8,978 bases of DNA, from positions 6,001-14,978 of the forward strand of contig DDYM01000063.1 of assembly GCA_002347985.1 (NCBI GenBank), given 5' to 3'. Positions 1 to 5,988 of the stretch are shown here, piece by piece. Numbering within the stretch: the first letter of the stretch is position 1; each line of letters opens with the position of its first letter. The notes beneath the pieces are model-generated. The model did no database searches. It was not told the origin of the DNA and saw only the letters and a list, made by a program, of their open reading frames with translations. This stretch comes from Bacteroidetes bacterium UBA2234. GTDB taxonomy: Bacteria > Bacteroidota > Bacteroidia > NS11-12g > UBA955. A program made the position numbers and the translations under genes.

Positions 1-237
1 AAAGACATCAAGAAATTGGGCTTTGAGGCGGGTGAATTGGTTGATTTATACAATTTCCACGGCGGGGTGGAGCGAGTGGCGAAGAAATTTATCATTTTGA
101 GCTTCAACATTCCATTGGGCTGCGCGGCGACCTATTTCCCCGAGGCCAACATTTTGGTACCGATTGATTCCGTGGCCGACAAGAGCAACACGCCTACCAG
201 CAAGATGGTGATTCTGAAACTGCGCAAGCACGGCTAA
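1..237 (+). CDS. Molybdopterin oxidoreductase, FdhF/YdeP type (C-terminal end only)
   Basis: This is the last 78 codons of a gene that begins left of the window; the frame is open from base 1 to a TAA stop. The visible part matches the C-terminal molybdopterin-dinucleotide-binding domain of formate-dehydrogenase-like oxidoreductases of the YdeP/FdhF family. The key stretch, GCAATYFPEANILVPIDS followed by a KSNTP motif and a short basic tail, is typical of the very C-terminus of that family, where it helps bind the guanine dinucleotide part of the cofactor. Family members are cytoplasmic Mo-bis-MGD enzymes, and the substrate of YdeP-like proteins is poorly defined. The gene is convergent with the threonine aldolase gene, whose stop codon lies only 2 bases away, and no terminator is visible. 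The family call rests on remembered motifs and only about a tenth of the protein. Confidence 0.8.
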   Translation, partial: KDIKKLGFEAGELVDLYNFHGGVERVAKKFIILSFNIPLGCAATYFPEANILVPIDSVADKSNTPTSKMVILKLRKHG

Positions 238-239
238 AT

Positions 240-1349
240 TCAAAGTCCCTTCAATACCTCCACGGTACGCTGAATCATTTCTGGGGTAACGCCCAAATGG
301 GTAACCATTCTGATATGCGTGGGCGACATCGCCGAAACGCGGATATTCTGAGAATTGAGGGCTGCAATGATCTCCGGGGCAGTTTTGAGACTTGAACTAG
401 GACCACTCGCCTTACCTGAATCACTATCAGCAGCAACTGAACTAATACCAGCAGCTGAATCACCATTTCCCAAAACTTCAAAAATCACAATATTGGTTTC
501 CACCGGGAAGATTTCACCCACCCAATTGCAGCTTGCCAACGCCGATGCCAATTGCTTCGCATGTGCATGATCTTCAGCCAAGCGGTTGATGTTGTTTTCC
601 ATCGCATAGAGTCCGGCTGCAGCCAAATACCCTGCCTGTCGCATCCCGCCGCCCATCACTTTCCGCACCCTGCGTGCCTGTTTGATAAAAGCCGCATCGC
701 CCAGAAGCACACTGCCCACCGGAGCCCCCAAACCTTTACTCAAGCACAGTGATATACTGTGAAACATCTTGCCATACTCTTTCGGATTTTCTTGGTTCGC
801 CACGATGGCATTCATCAGTCGGGCCCCATCCAAGTGAAGTCCAAGGCCGTGCGCATCGCACAGAGAACGAATTTTTGCGATTTCCGTCAAATCATAACAA
901 CTCCCACCCCCGCGATTGCATGTGTTTTCCAAACTCACCAAACGCGTTCTTGCCCTATGCACATCGTCTGGGTTGATCAAAGGCAAAATCTGATCGGCAG
1001 TAATTTGTCCGAAAGAACCCTGCACCAACCGCACTTGCGCGCCGGAATTCTTGGCGATACCCCCGCCTTCATAGAAATACACGTGGGAACCTGCTTCGCA
1101 GATCACTTCATCGCCGGGTTGGGTATGCACTTGGATGGCAATTTGGTTTGTCATTGTGCCAGACGGACAAAACAGCCCCGCTTCCATCCCGAAGAAATCG
1201 GCCACACTGCGTTCCAGGGCATTTACGGTAACGTCTTCCCCAAACACATCATCGCCCACTTGCGCCGCAAACATGGCTTGCAACATCGCTTCTGAGGGTT
1301 GGGTAAAGGTATCGGATCGAAGTTCTACAGGTATTGGATTTTGATTCAT
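240..1349 (-). CDS. ltaE: Low-specificity L-threonine aldolase
   Basis: PLP enzyme of fold type I that cleaves L-threonine or L-allo-threonine to glycine and acetaldehyde in the cytoplasm. The 369-residue protein opens with the family's LRSDT motif (residues 10-14). It has the GSHVYFYEGGG segment whose His89 stacks on PLP, HLDGAR with Asp174 and Arg177, and SLCLSKGLGAPVGS with the Schiff-base lysine Lys205. I chose the ATG at 1349 because it stands 10 bases past the stop of the upstream gene, and family proteins start close to LRSDT. A TTG at 1370 would add 7 residues and overlap that stop. The gene is probably cotranscribed with the secreted-protein gene upstream, as I see no promoter box between them. 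Oddity: about 30 Ser/Ala/Gly/Asp-rich residues (294-323) are inserted in the C-terminal domain, which makes the protein longer than E. coli LtaE (about 333 residues). Confidence 0.93.
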   Translation of the reverse strand: MNQNPIPVELRSDTFTQPSEAMLQAMFAAQVGDDVFGEDVTVNALERSVADFFGMEAGLFCPSGTMTNQIAIQVHTQPGDEVICEAGSHVYFYEGGGIAKNSGAQVRLVQGSFGQITADQILPLINPDDVHRARTRLVSLENTCNRGGGSCYDLTEIAKIRSLCDAHGLGLHLDGARLMNAIVANQENPKEYGKMFHSISLCLSKGLGAPVGSVLLGDAAFIKQARRVRKVMGGGMRQAGYLAAAGLYAMENNINRLAEDHAHAKQLASALASCNWVGEIFPVETNIVIFEVLGNGDSAAGISSVAADSDSGKASGPSSSLKTAPEIIAALNSQNIRVSAMSPTHIRMVTHLGVTPEMIQRTVEVLKGL

Positions 1350-1359
1350 GATGCTGATA

Positions 1360-2913
1360 TCAATTTCCAATTTCTAATTTATCGATGTAAAACGAAACTC
1401 GCTTTTTCCCATCTGAATTTTTCATCGTTTGATAACCATAAAAAACGAAATAGGAGTCATACCAATGCTGCAAACTAGAGGATGCTCCTTGGATCACTTC
1501 GTTTTCATTGCCCTTGGCAACTACCTCGCACTGATTCCGGCTAATTTCTGTGCCTGAATGGTTAAATACCTTGTAAATCAAATATTTATCAACCACAAAA
1601 CTCATCGCAATTTGATAGGGCACCGATACATTTAATGTGATAAATCTCGGAACGTCTCGAGTTCCCAAAAGTTGACCGGCAGAAACAAACTTCTTCATTG
1701 GCAAACACTGGTCCATGATGCGTTTTCCGTTGAGGTCGAATTTCACGAGAACTGCATGCGTATATTGAATACCATCAAAAACTTGAGATCTAGTAGTCTT
1801 TCCATTAACAACACTGGTTTCAGTATGATAAACAGAATAGTAGGCTTCACCAACCAAAAAATATCCATCGGCCGTACTCACCAAAGGATGAATTGTGACG
1901 TAATAATCCAACGTCATTTTCCGCCCTGCATTCTCAGCTCTTTCAACTCTTTTGTTGATGTAATTCTGCGTTCTTTCCGGCATATAGTCGGTAAAATTCT
2001 TCAACTCTAGGAATGTAGTTGTAGTCAAGTATTTCAAACCAGTATTATCACTTTCCGCGATAAATACACCCTCCGCCATTTTTTGTAATCTGTTGTTGTA
2101 GGTCCCCGCAAAAATGAATTTATTTTGGGCAGGGGAAGAAATACGACATTCGATAATGGTTACATCCTCCTGTTTGGGGCTAATATCGATAGAACGAATC
2201 AAATCGCCATTTGCCGAATGCATCATACACAGATTTCGCGACGGGCTCTTCCCTTTAATTCTCAATACCGTGGCAATTTCATTGATATTGCTGAGTTCTT
2301 GAAAGCTGAGGATGGTAACCTTTTTGGCTTTTACGCCTTTGGGCAATTCCACTGGAGTCAAAACCACATCCCCAGTTTTCCAATCGAAGAACAGCAGTGA
2401 AATGGCAGATTTACTCTTCATGGTGATAATGAATTTTTCTTGGAGAACCGTTACAAATTCTATTCTGCCGTTGATCGGAAACTCACCTTCTACTTCGATG
2501 GGTTTTTCCAAACCTGAGCGGGAGATGCTGTGAATTACGAACTTCTTTTTCCCAAGAAACAACTGATGAAAGTGGGTTGGGCCAAGAAACGACTTGGTTA
2601 TCATGCCCGATCCGATACGCACTCTATCTACACCCAAGATATTGTGTTGAATTTCTTGAAGATTGGAATTAATAATTGAATAGCGATAACTAGATATTCC
2701 CTTTTCAGCTTTTATTGACTGTGCGGTAAGCAACAAACCATCTTTTCCCATTTGTTGAATCCGACTGTTGGAGAAACCTTCTTCATCGGGAAATTCCTTC
2801 CGAGCGCGACTTGTTGCCGCAGGATATTTACTTGTTTGTGCCGTGAGTGGATTGCTAAAGGTTAGCAACATGAATAACCCCAGCACGAAATAACAATTCT
2901 TTAGAATTCTCAT
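1360..2913 (-). CDS. Secreted hypothetical protein, Bacteroidota family
   Basis: I cannot assign a function. The 517-residue protein begins with a clear signal peptide (MRILKNCYF, a hydrophobic core of about 12 residues, cleavage likely near LTAQ at residues 23-26), so it is exported to the periplasm or beyond. No lipobox, type IX sorting domain or later membrane span is visible. The mature part is rich in short beta-strand-like stretches about 40-50 residues apart, as in FVIHSISRSG, FIITMKSKSAISLLFFDW and NKFIFAGTYN, which suggests an irregular beta-propeller or other all-beta fold. A basic region near residues 309-335 is followed by YFLVGEAYYSVYHTE and, further on, FDGIQYTHAVLVKFDLNG. I recall similar motifs in uncharacterised Bacteroidota proteins, but could not check this. 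The start is the ATG at 2913, directly before the signal peptide. The threonine aldolase gene follows after 10 bases and is probably in the same transcript, with no obvious functional link. Confidence 0.85.
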   Translation of the reverse strand: MRILKNCYFVLGLFMLLTFSNPLTAQTSKYPAATSRARKEFPDEEGFSNSRIQQMGKDGLLLTAQSIKAEKGISSYRYSIINSNLQEIQHNILGVDRVRIGSGMITKSFLGPTHFHQLFLGKKKFVIHSISRSGLEKPIEVEGEFPINGRIEFVTVLQEKFIITMKSKSAISLLFFDWKTGDVVLTPVELPKGVKAKKVTILSFQELSNINEIATVLRIKGKSPSRNLCMMHSANGDLIRSIDISPKQEDVTIIECRISSPAQNKFIFAGTYNNRLQKMAEGVFIAESDNTGLKYLTTTTFLELKNFTDYMPERTQNYINKRVERAENAGRKMTLDYYVTIHPLVSTADGYFLVGEAYYSVYHTETSVVNGKTTRSQVFDGIQYTHAVLVKFDLNGKRIMDQCLPMKKFVSAGQLLGTRDVPRFITLNVSVPYQIAMSFVVDKYLIYKVFNHSGTEISRNQCEVVAKGNENEVIQGASSSLQHWYDSYFVFYGYQTMKNSDGKKRVSFYIDKLEIGN

Positions 2914-2925
2914 ACTACAAACAAA

Positions 2926-2956
2926 GCAAAATACCGACGAAAATCCTAAGCGACAC
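2926..2956 (-). promoter_or_regulatory. Possible weak promoter of the secreted-protein gene
   Basis: Reading the minus strand, TATTTTGC (2933-2926) resembles the Bacteroidota -7 box TAnnTTTG with a shifted G. Twenty bases upstream lies GTG (2956-2954), a 2-of-3 match to the -33 TTG. The box is 12 bases from the ATG at 2913. The match is imperfect, so this is a tentative call. Confidence 0.3.
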
Positions 2957-2983
2957 AGAATTAATGACCTAGCAAATCACAAA

Positions 2984-3005
2984 ATGTTTGAACCATGTTT
3001 GAACC
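2984..3005. repeat. Tandem 11-bp direct repeat
   Basis: ATGTTTGAACC occurs twice in perfect head-to-tail order (2984-2994 and 2995-3005), just beyond the tRNA terminator on the minus strand and before the upstream region of the secreted-protein gene. It is probably a slippage duplication. A regulatory role is possible but unsupported. Confidence 0.7.
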
Positions 3006-3008
3006 GGC

Positions 3009-3045
3009 AAAAAACAGCAAGGCCCCAGATTGCTCTGAGGCCTTG
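3009..3045 (-). terminator. Rho-independent terminator after tRNA-Pro
   Basis: On the minus strand a 12-bp stem (3045-3034 with 3029-3018, including one T-G wobble) closes on a four-base GCAA loop, a stable GNRA tetraloop. CTG and then six Ts (3014-3009) follow. It starts 11 bases after the tRNA 3' end and should end that transcript. It also insulates the secreted-protein gene from the tRNA promoter. Confidence 0.88.
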
Positions 3046-3056
3046 ATTTTACTGGG

Positions 3057-3130
3057 TCGGGATGGCGAGATTCGAACTCACGACCCCTTGCACCCCATGC
3101 AAGTGCGCTACCGGGCTGCGCTACATCCCG
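3057..3130 (-). tRNA. tRNA-Pro, anticodon GGG
   Basis: A complete 74-base cloverleaf is visible on the minus strand. The acceptor stem is CGGGATG pairing with CATCCCG, and the D arm is GCGC/GCGC. The anticodon stem CTTGC/GCAAG carries the loop ATGGGGT, which gives anticodon GGG (3096-3094) after the invariant U33. The variable loop has 5 bases, and the T arm is GTGAG-TTCGAAT-CTCGC with one wobble pair. The discriminator base is A. The C1-G72 first pair and A73 fit bacterial proline tRNA. It reads CCC and CCU codons. The genome encodes CCC after the discriminator, not CCA, so the CCA end must be added by tRNA nucleotidyltransferase. The gene is alone, with its own likely promoter upstream and a strong terminator downstream. 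Confidence 0.97.
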
Positions 3131-3161
3131 ATTTGGTGGTTTGATGTGGCCGAAACCAAAT
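3131..3161 (-). other. Hairpin in the tRNA-Pro precursor leader
   Basis: ATTTGGT (3131-3137) and ACCAAAT (3155-3161) are a perfect 7-bp inverted repeat. On the transcribed strand they would form a hairpin whose base touches nucleotide 1 of the mature tRNA, right at the RNase P cleavage site. The hairpin is seen in the sequence; a role in processing is inference. Confidence 0.5.
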
Positions 3162-3208
3162 CTCCCGGTGGTAATGCGCATGGGAACGGGTCACCCTTAA
3201 AGGGACTG

Positions 3209-3239
3209 CAAAGATAATCAATTCCAAGGAGCCCTACAA
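3209..3239 (-). promoter_or_regulatory. Promoter of tRNA-Pro (Bacteroidota type)
   Basis: On the minus strand TTG (3239-3237), a 20-base spacer and TATCTTTG (3216-3209) match the Bacteroidota sigma factor consensus TTG / TAnnTTTG. The -7 box is a full match. Transcription should start near 3205, giving a leader of roughly 75 bases before the tRNA. The predicted start lies at the edge of the palindrome CCCTTTAAGGG (3204-3194). Confidence 0.72.
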
Positions 3240-3313
3240 GAATCGTCGCCACCCTATTCTTCTATCACCATCAAATTGTAGCCCCTGTTTATAAAGTTTA
3301 TCGCTCTCCCCTT

Positions 3314-3344
3314 TTGAAAAATCCGATATTTCAATCTAACCTTG
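3314..3344 (+). promoter_or_regulatory. Promoter of the Kelch-like membrane protein gene
   Basis: TTG (3314-3316, within TTTTG) is followed after exactly 20 bases by TAACCTTG (3337-3344). This is one base from the Bacteroidota -7 consensus TAnnTTTG and has the same spacing as the tRNA promoter. Start of transcription is expected near 3348, about 17 bases before the GTG start at 3365. This promoter argues against translation starting at the TTG at 3314. Confidence 0.55.
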
Positions 3345-3364
3345 CACTTCAATATCAACACGGG

Positions 3365-4615
3365 GTGAAAATCAACCTGAGACATATTCATACTCGCTTA
3401 AGAGCATTAACTCTAAGACAGTCAATTCTTTGTCTTTTGATTTTCCATTTCATTTTTTTATCGAATGCAATCATCGCCCAGCGACTTTCGCTCAAACAGC
3501 AATTGATCGTTGAAAAAACGTTAGAACCCATTTTGAATGCGGAATCAGGAAAACATGAATTACACATGGGAAAAGGTGCCTTTATTCAGATCGGACAAGA
3601 CACCATTCTCAGCATTCACGGCCTGCGATATCTTTTCAAAATTACCGGAGACACTGCAATCCGACTGGACAAATCCATCTTCCACGGCAGTAACTTTTGG
3701 CGATATCTATTTGAATATAACGGCCAAATCTTCTCCATGGGTGGCTACGGTCAGTTTGTGACCAACAACAACCTTGAAAGTTTCAATTTTGATAGCAAAG
3801 AGTGGTATTTGATCAAAACAACGGGCCAAAAACCCGCATACATTAAAGGGTGTGTAATCCGACAAAAAGAACAACTCTATTTGTTTTGCAACACGCTCAG
3901 CGGCAACGGGATTGAAGGCGATGTTTGCGACCCCTTTTTCTATCAACTGGATTTGCCATCCATGCAATGGAAAAAATATCCCGTTATACAACGCGAATTG
4001 CAAAATTTCCAAACACAAATCGTCCTATACTCAACGGATTATATCGTTGTTCTGGATGATCGCAATGCGATGTTAATTCAACCCAAAAGCATGGAATTTA
4101 TTCAAGTGACGCAAGAAGAATTGGGCATCAGAAAGTCGTACTTGAACATTTCAGTAGATGGAAATTCTCTGTATTTCTCCAACGATATTCATCACCCAAT
4201 CAATGAAAATTTGCCTGGTGTCGATTTGCTGCACTTTTGGAATACGCACAAATCAAAAGCTGTCAAATTCAATCTAAATCCAAGTTATTTGGAGAGATAT
4301 CCGAAGGAGATTTTCGTTGCCGTTATCTGCGGAATCATTGCACTGGTGACTGGACTTTTCTTTTTCTTCCGCCATCGAATCAAAAACAAAAAGCAAACGC
4401 CACTGCTAAAGAAGATTGTGAAGCACGCTTCAAAAACCCTCAGCACCGAAGAATTGGACCAAATCCTTGGCATCGAACATATGGAACTCGAAAGCAGGAA
4501 GGCGAAACGACATCGGATTTTGGCGCAAATCGAAGTTGCATCGCCCGGTTTGATTCAAAGAATTAAAGACGAATCAGACAAACGTCGTTTTGTATATTTC
4601 GTAAGTCCGGATTGA
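3365..4615 (+). CDS. Kelch-like single-span membrane protein with winged-helix-like cytoplasmic tail
   Basis: Probable signalling or regulatory membrane protein of unknown ligand, 416 residues from the GTG at 3365. A signal sequence (hydrophobic core about residues 21-34, cleavage near IIAQ at 36-39) precedes an exported domain. Part of that domain looks like Kelch/beta-propeller repeats: IFSMGGYGQF followed by a FNFDSKEW strand (about 118-147), and a second YQLDLPSMQWKKYP copy (about 193-206). One membrane span (316-335) ends in the positive anchor RHRIKNKK, so the tail is cytoplasmic. The last 60 residues contain STEELDQILGI, a basic helix (ELESRKAKRHRILAQIE), then GLIQRIKDESDKRRFVYFV, which resembles the wing of MarR proteins. 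The frame extends up to TTG 3314, but that codon falls in the promoter, and GTG gives a better signal peptide. The tail may instead be a non-DNA-binding helical domain. Confidence 0.8.
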   Translation: MKINLRHIHTRLRALTLRQSILCLLIFHFIFLSNAIIAQRLSLKQQLIVEKTLEPILNAESGKHELHMGKGAFIQIGQDTILSIHGLRYLFKITGDTAIRLDKSIFHGSNFWRYLFEYNGQIFSMGGYGQFVTNNNLESFNFDSKEWYLIKTTGQKPAYIKGCVIRQKEQLYLFCNTLSGNGIEGDVCDPFFYQLDLPSMQWKKYPVIQRELQNFQTQIVLYSTDYIVVLDDRNAMLIQPKSMEFIQVTQEELGIRKSYLNISVDGNSLYFSNDIHHPINENLPGVDLLHFWNTHKSKAVKFNLNPSYLERYPKEIFVAVICGIIALVTGLFFFFRHRIKNKKQTPLLKKIVKHASKTLSTEELDQILGIEHMELESRKAKRHRILAQIEVASPGLIQRIKDESDKRRFVYFVSPD

Positions 4616-4736
4616 CATAAAACGACCATATTTCATTCATAACAGCCCAAAAGCAGCCGATTATCATCGGTAATCACCAATTTGTTACCAATTCTCGTTT
4701 GCTCTGCAAAGAAATTTGCTTCAAACAAAATCGAGA

Positions 4737-5225
4737 ATGTTACTCGCTATCACAACTGCCAGTATTTTACTTTGGGCCATTTACATTCTTCTTTGGAGCG
4801 GTTGCATTTTTGGCGCACTCACCATTTTTTCCTTTGCCGACATCAAACTACCTTGGAGAAATTTCCCCGTTAAAATTCTAGGTATTCTTACCGCCATCAC
4901 ATTTGTCGTTTCTATCACAGGCATTCTCTTGTTTGAAGAAAAATTGCTCATTCAAACCACCAGCGGTGATTGGAAATTTGGCGAAAATTATCAAAATGAG
5001 TTGCGTATCAACAGTACGAAAAGAACTTTTATCATCACCGAATCAAACGGAAAAGTCACCAAAGGAAATACAACGGAGTTGAAGAAAAGCGACACCCAAG
5101 AAGAGGATTATTTCTACCTCTACATTCTTGGATATCCCAATGAAATGTCGTCCATGATGATAAAATTCCAATCTTTACATTCCCCAAAAATCCAATACAA
5201 AGAGCAATTGCTGCCTTGTAAATAG
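4737..5225 (+). CDS. Small two-helix membrane protein, unknown function
   Basis: I do not recognise this 162-residue protein. A very hydrophobic N-terminal stretch from residue 2 to about 31 (LLAITTASILLWAIYILLWS and onward) is long enough for one long helix or a tight hairpin. A second span (about 46-61, ILGILTAITFVVSITGILLF) follows a short WRNFPVK loop. The remaining 100 residues are polar, with strand-like segments such as KRTFIITESNGKVTKG and a YFYLYILGYP stretch, which suggests a small beta domain. I prefer the ATG at 4737. A TTG at 4716 would add 7 residues, but it lies within GAAATTTG (4711-4718), itself a poor match to a -7 box. It follows the Kelch-like protein gene by 121 bases on the same strand, so cotranscription is possible. 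The frame is long and the membrane pattern coherent, so it is likely a real gene. Confidence 0.65.
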   Translation: MLLAITTASILLWAIYILLWSGCIFGALTIFSFADIKLPWRNFPVKILGILTAITFVVSITGILLFEEKLLIQTTSGDWKFGENYQNELRINSTKRTFIITESNGKVTKGNTTELKKSDTQEEDYFYLYILGYPNEMSSMMIKFQSLHSPKIQYKEQLLPCK

Positions 5226-5301
5226 CATCCACCTCTGCAAGTTTGGGATAGGCCGCATCCAACAACAAAAAGTGGCCAGTGAGTTCCTAGCCCCGTTTCA
5301 T

Positions 5302-5309
5302 TACCTTTG
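5302..5309 (+). promoter_or_regulatory. -7 promoter box before the AlkD gene
   Basis: TACCTTTG is a full match to the Bacteroidota -7 box TAnnTTTG. It ends only 4 bases before the ATG at 5314, so the expected transcription start falls on or next to the start codon. The -33 element at the expected 20-base spacing is only GTG (5279-5281), a partial match. Confidence 0.5.
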
Positions 5310-5313
5310 AATT

Positions 5314-5988
5314 ATGCTTCATCCTTGGGTAAAAAACGTACAACAACAATTCCATTTAACGAGCAACCCTATTGCCGCCCAGGCGATGTCGGCCTACATG
5401 AAAAACCATTTCCCCTATTTGGGAATTTCGTCGCCCCATCGCACAGAATTATTGAAGCCCTTACTGGAAAAAGAACGCTTGCCAGCCCATCAAGATCTTC
5501 CACAAATTTGTGAGCAACTTTGGTTGATGCCTGAGCGAGAATTCGCCTACGCCGCACTGAGTTTATTGGCTAAAATGCAAAAGCAACTCACGCCGAGCGA
5601 CATCCCTTGGATTTGTAATTTTATCACAAAACGAAGTTGGTGGGACAGCGTGGACAGCCTCGCCGGTGGAATTCTTAGCACCATTGTATGTAAGAACCCG
5701 GAATGTCTATGGCCCCATTTTGAGCCTTTGATCGCCAGTGATAACTTCTGGTTGAATCGCACAGCCATGATTGTCCAACTTCGATGCAAAGAGAAAACCG
5801 ATACGGATTTTTTGGAGAACGCCATCTTGCCGCACATGCATAGCAAGGAGTTTTTTGTTCGCAAAGCCATCGGCTGGTCGCTCAGACAATACGCCAAAAC
5901 AAACCCCCAATGGGTCATCGATTTCGTAAATAAACACAAAGAAGAATTGAGCGGCTTATCGATTCGTGAAGCGCTGAAACACCTTTAA
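5314..5988 (+). CDS. AlkD-family DNA alkylation repair glycosylase (HEAT-like repeats)
   Basis: DNA glycosylase that removes bulky or positively charged alkylated bases such as 3- and 7-alkylpurines, starting base excision repair in the cytoplasm. The 224-residue, all-helical protein fits the length of AlkD proteins. Known key residues of Bacillus cereus AlkD (Trp109, Asp113, Arg148, Trp187) line up with an offset of one: the RSWWDSVD motif gives Trp110 and Asp114, FWLNRTAMIVQL gives Arg149, and RKAIGWSLRQY gives Trp188. All catalytic-cleft residues are therefore present and the enzyme should be active. The ATG at 5314 is the only good start and sits just behind a -7 box. The gene ends tail to tail with the next gene, sharing the sequence TTAA for both stops. 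AlkC-type proteins have a related fold, but the motifs favour AlkD. Confidence 0.92.
   Translation: MLHPWVKNVQQQFHLTSNPIAAQAMSAYMKNHFPYLGISSPHRTELLKPLLEKERLPAHQDLPQICEQLWLMPEREFAYAALSLLAKMQKQLTPSDIPWICNFITKRSWWDSVDSLAGGILSTIVCKNPECLWPHFEPLIASDNFWLNRTAMIVQLRCKEKTDTDFLENAILPHMHSKEFFVRKAIGWSLRQYAKTNPQWVIDFVNKHKEELSGLSIREALKHL

Noticed and set aside
759..1295. Plus-strand reading frame of 178 codons opposite the threonine aldolase gene
   Set aside because: It lies fully inside a gene with all catalytic motifs on the other strand, and its translation has no protein-like pattern.
2969..3181. Small minus-strand reading frame across the tRNA with a DVAQPGSALAWGARGREFESRH stretch
   Set aside because: This peptide is the well-known false translation of a tRNA gene; the DNA folds as a full tRNA-Pro.
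4657..4675. Short inverted repeat (CCGAT/ATCGG, or GATTA/TAATC) after the Kelch-like gene
   Set aside because: The stem is only 5 bp and no T run follows, so it is not a convincing terminator.
4716..4736. TTG at 4716 as the start of the small membrane protein
   Set aside because: It adds 7 polar residues before the hydrophobic stretch. An ATG at 4737 directly precedes the first membrane segment and is the more likely start.
5547..5939. Minus-strand reading frame of 130 codons opposite the AlkD gene
   Set aside because: It is a shadow of AlkD, whose active-site residues are all conserved on the plus strand.
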